A stretch of DNA of 64,000 nucleotides from JANNSO01 sp964485395 (GTDB lineage: Bacteria > Spirochaetota > Spirochaetia > Treponematales > UBA12059). How positions within the stretch are numbered: position 1 is the stretch's first letter; the number at the start of each line of letters is the position of its first letter. Below, one piece after another: positions 48,692-56,903 of this stretch. Below the pieces are notes generated by a model, which was given only the letters and a program-made list of their open reading frames with translations, searched no databases and was not told the DNA's origin. The stretch is from positions 46,834-110,833 of the forward strand of contig CAZAJF010000009.1 of assembly GCA_964485395.1 (NCBI GenBank). Direction: 5' to 3'. Both the position numbers and the translations under genes were made by a program.

Positions 48692-49948
48692 TTATTTTTC
48701 CTTCCGCAATACCGTCACGCAGTTCGTCGCGGCGGAGCCTCCCACGTTCATCGTTACGGCTACGGTCGGAGCCTTGGCAGGCGCGGCGCCGATGGGCGCG
48801 CCTGTCATTTGCTTGTAGAGCAGCGCGTGCATGGACACTCCGGTGGCGCCGACCGGATGGCCCTTCGCCTTGAGACCGCCGGATAAATTTATCGCAACCC
48901 GATCGTCTCCGCCGAAGCGGCCTTCCATGTAGTCGAAGCCTGCGCGCCCGTTGGCCGACAGGCCGAGCGCTTCGGTGCACAGCAGTTGATTGATCGTAAA
49001 GCAGTCGTGTACCTCGGCCATGTCGATGTCGGCCGCCTTGATGCCGGCCTCGGCGAATGACATGCGTGCGGCTTCCTTGGCTGCAAGAAGCTCATGCATG
49101 TTCGTTCTATTTGAAATGGCGATGCGCTCGTTGGCATGCCCGATTCCCGCCACGCGGACCGCTTTACCGCTTCTGAAGGCTGCGTGCCTGTTGGATACGA
49201 TTACAAGCCCAGCGGCGCCGTCGGTCACCAGCGAGCAGTCGTGCAGTCGCAATGGCTCTGCTATCATGGGATTTTTTTCCGCGGGCATGGACAGTATGGC
49301 GTCCGCGGTGACGAGGCCCAGTTTGTCCGAAGGCCCGCCGACGCCGAAATGGGCCAGGGGATTCTTGAGTCCGTTTTTGTAACAGAGCGCGGCCGCGCTG
49401 GCCAGCATGCGGGCCAATTGCTCGTCGCTCAGTTTATAATGGTCCCGGTAGCCTTTCGCATATTCCGCGAAGAGGGCGGGAAACGTCATGCCGCGCGCGC
49501 CTTCTTCCGGCCAGTACGAGCAGGTGGCAAGAGCGTGGGTGACGCCTTTGGTATCCAGCAGGTTCATCTTCTCCGCGCCTATCACGAGCGCGGCGTCGAT
49601 GCGGCCCGACTCCACGGCGTAGATCGCGTCGTAGAGCGCGACCGAACCGGAGGCGCAAGCGGCTTCGCATCTCGTCATGCGCTTGAAACGAAGGCCTTCC
49701 GGATCGATCTCCGCCGCGAAAGCCGCCACATGTTCCTGGTTTGCGAAAAGCCCGGGGGCGCAGGAGCCTACCCAGACGCCGCCGATTTCGGCACCCGAGA
49801 TGCCTGCGTCGGCAAGCGCGCCCGAGCCCGCCTCCAGCATAAGGTCGTACAGGCTTACAAGGTCAGTAACCTCGCCCGTCTCCTTGTTTTTCTTCACGAA
49901 GTTCCCGAATTTAGTGTTGTACGCCCCGACGATGCTTACGTTCGACAT
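48692..49948 (-). CDS. Thiolase-family acetyl-CoA C-acyltransferase
   Basis: 418 residues. The acyl-accepting Cys98 sits in RCEAACASGS, the second-site His in EVHDCFTINQ, and the conserved LKAKGHPVGATG is present. The usual C-terminal Cys-Gly-Gly loop is replaced by MNVGGSAATN, as in SCP2/lipid-transfer-type thiolases. It would cleave or form 3-oxoacyl-CoA in the cytoplasm. It is last in a minus-strand operon after the CoA-transferase gene, separated by 58 nt that hold a CTCTGTG repeat. AGAGGAG serves as the ribosome site. Confidence 0.87.
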   Translation of the reverse strand: MSNVSIVGAYNTKFGNFVKKNKETGEVTDLVSLYDLMLEAGSGALADAGISGAEIGGVWVGSCAPGLFANQEHVAAFAAEIDPEGLRFKRMTRCEAACASGSVALYDAIYAVESGRIDAALVIGAEKMNLLDTKGVTHALATCSYWPEEGARGMTFPALFAEYAKGYRDHYKLSDEQLARMLASAAALCYKNGLKNPLAHFGVGGPSDKLGLVTADAILSMPAEKNPMIAEPLRLHDCSLVTDGAAGLVIVSNRHAAFRSGKAVRVAGIGHANERIAISNRTNMHELLAAKEAARMSFAEAGIKAADIDMAEVHDCFTINQLLCTEALGLSANGRAGFDYMEGRFGGDDRVAINLSGGLKAKGHPVGATGVSMHALLYKQMTGAPIGAAPAKAPTVAVTMNVGGSAATNCVTVLRKEK

Positions 49949-49959
49949 TCTTTTCTCCT

Positions 49960-49994
49960 CTTATTCTCTGTGTCTCTGTGCCTCTGTGGTGAAA
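49960..49994. repeat. CTCTGTG-type intergenic repeat, single arm
   Basis: Tandem CTCTGTG units (TTCTCTGTGTCTCTGTGCCT and onward, then GTGGTGAAAAATT) lie between the thiolase and CoA-transferase genes, inside the thiolase leader. It is the same family as copies 1 and 2 but without a mirrored arm. Confidence 0.7.
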
Positions 49995-50006
49995 AATTAC
50001 TGTAAT

Positions 50007-51317
50007 CTATATATAACCAAGTTTTTTGGCTTGATCCTTGAGAGCTTCCCGGAATTCCGGAGCGGCCACGCCGATCAGCTCGATGGTGCGCTCCCGTACG
50101 GTTCTTCCGCGGAGGCGCGCCACGCCGTGCTCCGTTACCACGTGGTCCACGAAACTGCGGTGCAGGGTAACTGCGCTGCCTTCCGGCAGTACGGGAACGA
50201 TGGTGGATACCGTGCCGCCCTTGGCGCTGGCGTAGCATGCGATTATGGATTTGCCCAGGCCGTCGAAGCCGGCCACCGCGCCTTGGGCGGTATCGGATTG
50301 CCCGCCGGTGCCCGAGTATTGGCTGGTGCCGATGGACTCGCTTGCCACCTGACCCGTGAAGTCCACCATCAGGCAGGTGTTGATGGACACCATGCGGGAG
50401 TTCTGCGCGATCACCGCCGGGTCGTTAACCCATTTTCCCCGCTGGAATTCCACCGCGACGTTGTCGTCCAGCCAGTCGTACAGCTTCCGCGAGCCCATGG
50501 CGAAGGTGCTGATGAATTTATCTTTTTTTAACGCTTTGCGATGGTTGGTTATGATGCCTGCCTCATACAGTTCCATCATGGAATCCACGAACATCTCGGT
50601 GTGCACGCCAAGGTCTTTTTTGCCGCGGAGGGCGAGGGCTGCAGCGTTGGGAATGCCGCCGATGCCCAGCTGTATCGTAGAGCCGTCGTCCACGAGGCCC
50701 GCGATATGCTCCCCGATGAGCAAGTCCACGGCAGAGGGCTGAGGCGCGGGCAGGCTGGGTACTTCCTGGTCGTGCTCCACGAAATACGTGGCCTGCGATA
50801 CGTGCACGTGCGTGTCGCCGAAAGTGCGCGGCAGGCGCGGATTCACTTCCAGTATCACGAAGCGCGCGTGTTCCAGGATATCTTTTTCGTAGGTTATTCC
50901 CAGCGATAGGCTGACGAAACCGTTTTTATCCGGCGGCGTGCACGTGCCTATGAATACTTCCGGCGGCCTGGCGTGAAGCCGGTCGGTGGCCGCCCGGTGC
51001 AGCATGTTGGGCACGAACGTAACCGTACCCGTGCCCGCCTTTAGTGCCTGGCGCGAGCCGGGGGCATGGAACCAGCTGGCCAGCTCGAAATGCCCCTTCA
51101 TCTCCGGCTTCATGTAGAAGTCGTAGGGGTTGAGCGTAAGTACGGAAAACACGCGCACGTCGCGCACCGTGGGCGCGAGGGTATGCAGGCGCGCCATGGT
51201 TCCCTGCGGCTCGCTGGCGCATTGGCCCACCACCACGTCGAAGCCGCTCTCGATGCACCGGATCGCCTCGTCTATCGGCCGCAGCCTTGCCTTGTATTCG
51301 TCATCCCATCTGGACAT
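50007..51317 (-). CDS. Acetyl-CoA hydrolase/transferase family CoA-transferase (4-hydroxybutyrate CoA-transferase-like)
   Basis: 436 residues. Family motifs are GIGGIPNAAALAL near 220, HTEMFVDSMMELYEAGIITN near 240, and ESIGTSQYSGTGGQSDTAQGA near 335, typical of AbfT/Cat1-type enzymes that swap CoA between acetyl-CoA and a carboxylic acid through a glutamyl-CoA intermediate. It probably activates the acid imported by the divergent ABC transporter. It starts 13 nt after the KASIII-like gene. Confidence 0.88.
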   Translation of the reverse strand: MSRWDDEYKARLRPIDEAIRCIESGFDVVVGQCASEPQGTMARLHTLAPTVRDVRVFSVLTLNPYDFYMKPEMKGHFELASWFHAPGSRQALKAGTGTVTFVPNMLHRAATDRLHARPPEVFIGTCTPPDKNGFVSLSLGITYEKDILEHARFVILEVNPRLPRTFGDTHVHVSQATYFVEHDQEVPSLPAPQPSAVDLLIGEHIAGLVDDGSTIQLGIGGIPNAAALALRGKKDLGVHTEMFVDSMMELYEAGIITNHRKALKKDKFISTFAMGSRKLYDWLDDNVAVEFQRGKWVNDPAVIAQNSRMVSINTCLMVDFTGQVASESIGTSQYSGTGGQSDTAQGAVAGFDGLGKSIIACYASAKGGTVSTIVPVLPEGSAVTLHRSFVDHVVTEHGVARLRGRTVRERTIELIGVAAPEFREALKDQAKKLGYI

Positions 51318-51330
51318 AGTCTTCCTTCCT

Positions 51331-52341
51331 TCAGTAAATAAAAAGATTCGCGCCTACGGCGAAGCCCGCTCCGCTGGCGCAGAACACTACAGGGTCGCCG
51401 CGCTTCACGGAGCCGTCTTTTACGGCGTGGTGAAACGCCATGGGCACGCAGCCCGAGCCCGTGTAGCCGTAGCGGTCCATGACCATGGGCGCCAATTCCC
51501 GGGGGCGCCCCAGCTCGTCCATCACCTGCTCGATGACGCTTTTATTGATTTGCGTAAAGACGAAGCGCGAAACCGACTCCAGGGGCATGCCGCCTTTCCG
51601 GCACAACGCGCGCACGATAGGCGGCCAAAGCTTTACGTTCCGGTCGCCGGGCAGCCGCTGCAGGAGCTCGAGGCCCCAGGTCCCGGCATCGAGTAATTCT
51701 TTCGTAACAGGCTTTCTTGTGCCTCCAGCGTACACGCCCACGTAGTCCCACTGCGTGCCGTCCGTCACCAGCTTGCCGCACACGTATCCGGACGGATCGG
51801 AGTCGGGGACGCGCTCCAGTACCACCGCGCCCGCGCCGTCCGCGAAAATCGACCAGCCGAACGCGTCGCCGGGGCGGATATGCGCGGGCATGTTGTAGAT
51901 GCCCGTCACCACGGCATAGCGCAGCGAAGGATCGCCCGCGAGCATGAGAGCCGCTGCGTCAAATGCGGTCACGAAGCTGGCGCACGATGCCCCCACGTCG
52001 AACGCGCCTGAGTCGCGCTGGCCTTTCTGGATGCGGCCCTGCACCAGGATTGCCGTCGCGGGGCTCACGTACTCGGGCGTATCCGTGCCTATCACGAACA
52101 GGTCCACGTCCATCGGATCGATGCCTGCGTCCGCGATGGCCGCGCGCGCGGCTTTTTCGCCGAAGTCGGCCGTGCTCTCGTTCATTCCCCGGAGCTTGGC
52201 TACGTGCCTTGTCTTTATTCCTATTTTAGCCTCGAGCTTTTCCGCGTCGAATTCCACGCCGGCCAATCGCTTGAGCTCCTCGTTGCCGATCGGCGAACCG
52301 GGCGCGTACAGGCCCGTCCCGATTATCTTTGCCTTTGCCAT
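51331..52341 (-). CDS. Atypical KASIII-fold acyltransferase A
   Basis: 336 residues with the FabH fold: Cys120 in DVGASCASFV is the predicted acyl acceptor, and the ending is CASGAGFAVGANLFIY. The other two catalytic residues of FabH are altered. The His of HQAN is T263 in FVFTQINKS, and the Asn of GNTS is Y293 in RYGYTGSG. Decarboxylative condensation is therefore doubtful, and a thioester transfer or thiolysis role is more likely (inference). The CoA-transferase and thiolase genes follow in the same operon. GAGGAG precedes the ATG. Confidence 0.8.
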   Translation of the reverse strand: MAKAKIIGTGLYAPGSPIGNEELKRLAGVEFDAEKLEAKIGIKTRHVAKLRGMNESTADFGEKAARAAIADAGIDPMDVDLFVIGTDTPEYVSPATAILVQGRIQKGQRDSGAFDVGASCASFVTAFDAAALMLAGDPSLRYAVVTGIYNMPAHIRPGDAFGWSIFADGAGAVVLERVPDSDPSGYVCGKLVTDGTQWDYVGVYAGGTRKPVTKELLDAGTWGLELLQRLPGDRNVKLWPPIVRALCRKGGMPLESVSRFVFTQINKSVIEQVMDELGRPRELAPMVMDRYGYTGSGCVPMAFHHAVKDGSVKRGDPVVFCASGAGFAVGANLFIY

Positions 52342-52350
52342 GCCAGCTCC

Positions 52351-53499
52351 TCAGCGGGAAAATCCGCGTGATAAATAAGTTCCTATCGATTCCACGACGG
52401 CCCGCGCGTTCCTGGGCGAATCGTCGAAGACTACCTCTATTCCGTAGTAATGCGAAATGCCCAGCAAAAACTCGATCGCGGTATCTTCATATAAAGGATC
52501 TTGCGATATTTTATTCGGCGAAAGCCCCGAATCCGCCAGTTTGCGGTAGCCCTTCTCGAATGCGGCGTAGTACTCGCGCGCCTTTTCAGGCGCCACGAAC
52601 TCGCCCTCGCGCACGATGTTGTAGCACCAGCGGTCCAGCGACAGGAATATGCCGAACAGGAAGATTCCCTGCATCTCCCGCTCGAGCCTGTTCAGGTCCG
52701 GTTTGAGGTGGCTCGTGATGAAGTGGCGAACCTCCCGGCCCGCGGATTCTATGAGCTCGCCGAAAAAGGATTCCTTGCCGTCGAAGTGCTTGTAAAAGGC
52801 GCCGACGGACAAGCCGGCCGCGTCGGTAATCTGGTGTATGTTCACCTTGTGGAAATCCTGTTCGCCGAACAGCCGTTTGCCCGCGAGGAGGAGCCGCTCA
52901 CGGCTGCCTTCGTCCAGCGACAGGACCGGCGGTGTCACGCTGATGGAGAATACTTTTTCCGGATCCCAGGCAAGTCCGGCAAAGACGCCGTTTTCTATGA
53001 TGTCCACAAGCGCATCGGTGGATACTTTGGCGCCGTGCAATGCTGCCCGTATCGCGGCGAAGCGGATCCCGCCGATCGCGAACAGGTATTCCGCCATGCC
53101 GGCGGTCCTGCCCAATACTTTTGAAAGTACCTTGGCGTACAGCTCGGCGAGTCGCTGCTCGTATTCGAAGTAGCGGTATTGGCCTTCCCGGAATACGGTG
53201 ATCAATTCCGGGTTCGCCGCGGAGAATAGCACCAGTTTCTCTACCATGCATTTCAGGCGTTCATGTCTCGTGTCGCCTTCGATAGGGTCAAGCGCGCGGG
53301 CTATCTGGGAAATGATGTCGTCCAGAATGCTGCGAAGCAATTCTTCTTTATTATGGAAGTAACTATAGAAGATTCCGTTGGATAAGCCTGCCTCGCGGCA
53401 GATTTCCGCTACAGATACCGAGGAGTACCAGCGCCGTGCGAACAGGTGTACCGCACTTGTTTCCAGGCATGCTCGAGTCTCATTGTTGCCGGCGTCCAC
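52351..53499 (-). CDS. Tandem TetR-family regulator (two TetR modules in one chain)
   Basis: 382 residues, about twice the usual length. The first HTH is at ~10-55 (SSVSVAEICREAGLSNGIFYSYFHNKEELL), followed by a helical ligand domain. A second complete HTH is at ~200-245 (HKVNIHQITDAAGLSVGAFYKHFDGKESFF), with its own C-terminal domain. A single chain could thus act as a covalent dimer. The start is GTG at 53499 with AAGGAG five nt upstream. It heads the minus-strand operon and faces the KASIII/SDR/Liv operon, with matching TGAGAG-TGATTCA sites in the shared region. Acyl-CoA or the free acid is a likely ligand. Confidence 0.87.
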   Translation of the reverse strand: MDAGNNETRACLETSAVHLFARRWYSSVSVAEICREAGLSNGIFYSYFHNKEELLRSILDDIISQIARALDPIEGDTRHERLKCMVEKLVLFSAANPELITVFREGQYRYFEYEQRLAELYAKVLSKVLGRTAGMAEYLFAIGGIRFAAIRAALHGAKVSTDALVDIIENGVFAGLAWDPEKVFSISVTPPVLSLDEGSRERLLLAGKRLFGEQDFHKVNIHQITDAAGLSVGAFYKHFDGKESFFGELIESAGREVRHFITSHLKPDLNRLEREMQGIFLFGIFLSLDRWCYNIVREGEFVAPEKAREYYAAFEKGYRKLADSGLSPNKISQDPLYEDTAIEFLLGISHYYGIEVVFDDSPRNARAVVESIGTYLSRGFSR

Positions 53500-53512
53500 A
53501 GCTGCTCCTTTA

Positions 53513-53532
53513 TGAGAGTTGATTCATCACTC
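53513..53532. promoter_or_regulatory. Candidate TetR operator, proximal to the regulator gene
   Basis: TGAGAGTTGATTCATCACTC contains the dyad TGATTCATCA and matches the distal site at 14 of its first 17 bases. It begins 14 nt before the regulator start, where it could give autoregulation. Confidence 0.5.
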
Positions 53533-53626
53533 GGGCAGATTATATGATTCTTTTTTTATTTATGCAAGTTATTATGAAGAATTCCGTATTAATGTCATGT
53601 TAAATGCATCGAAATGAAAATAATGC

Positions 53627-53654
53627 TTGACAATACTAATTTTTGGGTTAATAA
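53627..53654 (+). promoter_or_regulatory. Candidate promoter of the KASIII-SDR-Liv operon
   Basis: A perfect TTGACA at 53627-53632. The -10 is less certain: TAATAA at 53649-53654 with a 16-bp spacer. The operator palindrome lies just downstream. Confidence 0.45.
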
Positions 53655-53668
53655 CTATATTGAGAGAT

Positions 53669-53684
53669 GATTCACCTGTGAATC
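53669..53684. promoter_or_regulatory. 16-bp palindromic operator upstream of the KASIII-SDR-Liv operon
   Basis: GATTCAC-CT-GTGAATC has perfect 7-bp arms and lies about 10 nt downstream of the predicted start point and 26 nt before the first ATG. It shares the TGAGAG-TGATTCA prefix with the site next to the regulator gene. Confidence 0.65.
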
Positions 53685-53710
53685 GGAATTTATTCATTGA
53701 AGGATAAACG

Positions 53711-54739
53711 ATGCATGTCGGCATTATTGGCTTGGGAACTTATATTCCTCCAAAAAAAATGAGCGCTGCCGATTTGGCGGCGGCTACCGGGGTTCCCGAA
53801 GATGTCGTAGCGCTTAAATTCGGAGTGCGAAGCAAGCCGATCGCAGGACCCGAGGACACAACCGCAGTCATGGGCATCAAGGCGGCCAGGCGGGCCATGA
53901 CGCAGGCCGGCATATCGGGCGCGGAAATAGACTTGGTGCTCTGGTGCGGCGCACAACACAAGGATTATCCCTGCTGGCTGGCCGGCTTGCACGCAGCGCA
54001 TGAATTAGGCGCCGTGAATGCCTGGAGCTTCGACATGGAAGCCATGTGCGGGTCCATGATGGCCGCCTTGGACATAGCCAAGAGTCTCATGCTTACCCGC
54101 GAGGATCTTGCCACGGTGATACTCGTCTCCGGCTACCGCAACAACGACCTCGTGGATCTTGCCGAGCCCTCCACGAAATTTCTTATGGATATAGGTTCGG
54201 GCGCTTCTGCAGTGGTGTTGCGCAAGAATGCCGGACGAAACGTGCTGATGGGTTCCGCGTTCAAAGGCGACGGTTCCTTGAGCCTGGATTGCATCGTTCC
54301 GGCGTTGGGCAGCAAGTCTTGGCCTCCCAAGCCAGGCGACGATAGGCGTGCCCACTTCGTGGTACCCGACGAGCCGGCCTTCAAGGCGAAGCTCGCCGAG
54401 AAAACCCTGCCGAATTTTTTCGCGGTAATCGACAGGGCGCTGGCGCTCTCGGGAGGCCTTTCACGAAAGGATATCGGCTACCTTTCCATATTGCATTTCA
54501 AGAAAAGCGCGCACGACGCCGTACTCGCGGAATTGGGTCTGGACGATTCCAAGACGACCTATCTGGATGATTACGGCCACTTGGGGCAGAACGATCAACT
54601 GCTTTCCATGGAGCTTGGATTGCAGGCGGGGAAGATAAAGGACGGCGACGCCATCGTCATGGTAGGCGCAGGGCTGGGTTTCGTGTGGGCCGCAAGCTGC
54701 GTGCGCTGGGGTCCCTATACCGAGCCGGCAAAAAACTGA
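53711..54739 (+). CDS. Atypical KASIII-fold acyltransferase B
   Basis: 342 residues with a FabH/HMG-CoA-synthase-like fold. The predicted nucleophile is Cys113 (MEAMCGSMMA) and a His is kept (H262, SILHFKKS). The GNTS Asn position reads YGHLGQND (H290), so the triad is Cys-His-His rather than Cys-His-Asn. The N-terminus is HVGIIGLGTYIPPKKMSAADLA. It may condense or transfer acyl groups on CoA substrates. AAGGA precedes the ATG. It is the first gene of the plus-strand arm, followed 43 nt later by an SDR reductase gene, a pairing consistent with a 3-oxoacyl intermediate. Confidence 0.8.
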   Translation: MHVGIIGLGTYIPPKKMSAADLAAATGVPEDVVALKFGVRSKPIAGPEDTTAVMGIKAARRAMTQAGISGAEIDLVLWCGAQHKDYPCWLAGLHAAHELGAVNAWSFDMEAMCGSMMAALDIAKSLMLTREDLATVILVSGYRNNDLVDLAEPSTKFLMDIGSGASAVVLRKNAGRNVLMGSAFKGDGSLSLDCIVPALGSKSWPPKPGDDRRAHFVVPDEPAFKAKLAEKTLPNFFAVIDRALALSGGLSRKDIGYLSILHFKKSAHDAVLAELGLDDSKTTYLDDYGHLGQNDQLLSMELGLQAGKIKDGDAIVMVGAGLGFVWAASCVRWGPYTEPAKN

Positions 54740-54782
54740 AAACAATCCGGCTGCAAAAGGCTGCCGGACAAGGAGCATAGCA

Positions 54783-55523
54783 ATGGATCGAATGAAAAAC
54801 AAAGTATGCGTGGTCACGGGCGGCGCCCGGGGCATAGGCCGCGGAGTCGTGGAAACCCTGGCTCGCGAGGGTGCCTTGCGTGTGTGGGCCCTGGACATGA
54901 ACGAGGCCGATTTTCCCGCGCTGGAGAAATCGTTCCCCTGCGTAAAAGGCGCCGTCGTGAACGTCACCGATTCCGCGGCGGTAAACGCGTTCGCGGAAAA
55001 AGCCAAGGCCGAGCACGGAAGAATCGACGTGCTCGTGAACAATGCAGGCATCACCAAGGATGCGCTCATTCATAAAATGTCCGACGACGACTGGGACGCG
55101 GTCATCAACGTGAATCTCAAAGGCGTCTTTCTGATGACCCGCGCGATCGCGCCGGTCATGATGGAAAGCGGATCCGGCACCATCGTGTCGATCTCCAGCA
55201 TCGTGGGCCTTGACGGCAACATCGGGCAGAGCAACTACGCGGCCACCAAGGGCGGCGTGGTAGCCATGACCAAGGGCTGGGCCAAGGAATTCGCGCGCAA
55301 AGGCGCCAAGGTCCGCGTCAACGCGGTTAGCCCCGGCTATACCCGCACCCCGATGCTGGCGACGGTGCCCGAAAAAGTGCTTGAGCCCTTCATAGCCAAG
55401 ACGCCGCTCGGGCGCCTTGCCGAGATACAGGACATCGCCGACGCGGTGCTGTTCCTGGCTTCCGAGGAGGCGTCGTTCATAACCGGGCAGGTGCTGCGGG
55501 TGGACGGCGGGTTGGTTCTGTAG
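54783..55523 (+). CDS. Short-chain dehydrogenase/reductase, FabG-like
   Basis: 246 residues. The NAD(P)-binding motif TGGARGIGRG, NNAGITKD, the catalytic Ser in SISSIVG and YAATKGG (Tyr-x-x-x-Lys) are all present, and the end FLASEEASFITGQVLRVDGGL is typical of 3-oxoacyl-ACP/CoA reductases. It probably interconverts 3-oxo- and 3-hydroxyacyl thioesters. AAGGAG precedes the ATG. Located between the KASIII-like gene and the importer genes. Confidence 0.9.
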   Translation: MDRMKNKVCVVTGGARGIGRGVVETLAREGALRVWALDMNEADFPALEKSFPCVKGAVVNVTDSAAVNAFAEKAKAEHGRIDVLVNNAGITKDALIHKMSDDDWDAVINVNLKGVFLMTRAIAPVMMESGSGTIVSISSIVGLDGNIGQSNYAATKGGVVAMTKGWAKEFARKGAKVRVNAVSPGYTRTPMLATVPEKVLEPFIAKTPLGRLAEIQDIADAVLFLASEEASFITGQVLRVDGGLVL

Positions 55524-55618
55524 GGAATGTTACATTTGAATTACCCGGGGCTTTTGGCGCCGGTTAAGTGTTGATGAAACCGGACGCTTGGCGTCCGTCA
55601 TGCTCAAGGAGGCATACG

Positions 55619-56827
55619 ATGAAGAAAATGTTCGCAATCATTGCGATCGTCTTGCTGGCGATCCCCGGCTTCGCGCAAAGCGGCGACCCGATCAAGATCG
55701 GCGGCGTCTGGACTTTGGCTGACGTAACCGGCAGGCAGGGCAGCATGGCCGCGCAGCAGGCAGTCGCCGAGATCAACAAGGCCGGCGGAGTATTGGGCAG
55801 GCCGCTCGAGTTGATCGTCATCGACGATGAAGGCAAACCGGACAAAGGCGCGGCCGCCGTGGAGAAACTGATGACCGTGGACAACGTCGAGCTTATAATC
55901 GGCGGCATGGCCAGCGGCGTCGAGCTCGGCAAGATCCCCACGTTCAAGAAATACGGCAAGGTAGTCGTGTCCACCGGCGCCGCGAGCTATAAAGTGGAAG
56001 AAGCGCTCGGCAAGGACGCCAACTGGTATTTCCACCTGCATCCGTGGGACTACAACCAGGGAGCCAGCTATGCCGAAGGCTGGGACGCCATACAGAAAGA
56101 GTATCCCAAGATCAAGATCAAGAAACTGTTCCTGGCTTATGAAGAAGGCGCTTTCGGCAAGTCCTCATGGGACGCCACCAAGACCTTGTTCGGAGCCGGC
56201 GGCCGCTATACCATAGACGGCGCGCCTTTCAAGAGCGCGGCGCTCGGCGGCGGCGACTACGCTGCGGTGCTCGAGTCTGCGAAAGCCTTCAAGCCCGACC
56301 TGTTCCTGTGGGCCGGTTACGATGCGGACGCCCTCCCCATGCTCGAGCAGGCCAAGGCCATGAAGTTCAACCCCGGCATCTACCTTGGAGCGCCTCCCGG
56401 ATGGCCGGTAGGATTCGGTACGTCCAGGCTTTCCGAGAACGTCATGCTCTACGGCATGTGGGCTCCGTCCATGAACGACTCCAACGCCGCCAGCAAGACT
56501 TTCTATACCGGCTTCATCGCCAAGTATAAGGAAGAGCCCGCGACCTATTTCGCTCCCTTGTCCTATTCGGCCGTGTACGTGGTGGCTAACGCGATCAATC
56601 TCGCCAAGACCACCGAGACCGCCGCGCTCATCAAGGCTCTCGAGGCGACGAAATACGCCTCTCCCCTTGGCGAGACCATTACGTTCAAGCCGTCCAACAT
56701 CATTGCCCATCAGGGCATAACCAGGCAGAAGATCCTGCAATGGCAGGGCGGACGCCAGGAAGTCATCTGGCCGTTCGAAGCCAAGACAGCCGCTCCCGTG
56801 TATCCTTTCCCCGCTTGGAAAAAATAA
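55619..56827 (+). CDS. livK: Branched-chain-amino-acid-type ABC substrate-binding protein
   Basis: 402 residues. A Sec signal peptide (MKKMFAIIAIVLLAIPGFAQ) precedes the Peripla_BP_6 fold: PIKIGGVWTLADVTGRQGSMAAQQAVAEINKAGGVLGRPLELIVIDDEG split across the first 70 mature residues. No lipobox is present, so it is periplasmic. Liv-type binding proteins also bind aromatic and aliphatic acids, so the ligand may be the acid degraded by this gene set. AAGGAGG precedes ATG 55619. A small CGGACGC/GCGTCCG hairpin (55581-55597) lies in the leader. Confidence 0.88.
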   Translation: MKKMFAIIAIVLLAIPGFAQSGDPIKIGGVWTLADVTGRQGSMAAQQAVAEINKAGGVLGRPLELIVIDDEGKPDKGAAAVEKLMTVDNVELIIGGMASGVELGKIPTFKKYGKVVVSTGAASYKVEEALGKDANWYFHLHPWDYNQGASYAEGWDAIQKEYPKIKIKKLFLAYEEGAFGKSSWDATKTLFGAGGRYTIDGAPFKSAALGGGDYAAVLESAKAFKPDLFLWAGYDADALPMLEQAKAMKFNPGIYLGAPPGWPVGFGTSRLSENVMLYGMWAPSMNDSNAASKTFYTGFIAKYKEEPATYFAPLSYSAVYVVANAINLAKTTETAALIKALEATKYASPLGETITFKPSNIIAHQGITRQKILQWQGGRQEVIWPFEAKTAAPVYPFPAWKK

Positions 56828-56851
56828 CGGGATTTCGCAATTGACATAAAG

Positions 56852-56877
56852 TCGCCGCCGGAATTTTTCGGCGGCGA
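56852..56877 (+). terminator. Hairpin between livK and livH
   Basis: TCGCCGCCG and CGGCGGCGA form a perfect 9-bp stem with an 8-nt loop, 24 nt after livK. With no T run following, it more likely stabilises livK mRNA or attenuates transcription than fully terminates it. Confidence 0.6.
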
Positions 56878-56903
56878 TGTATTTCCACAATAAAGGTATT
56901 CAT

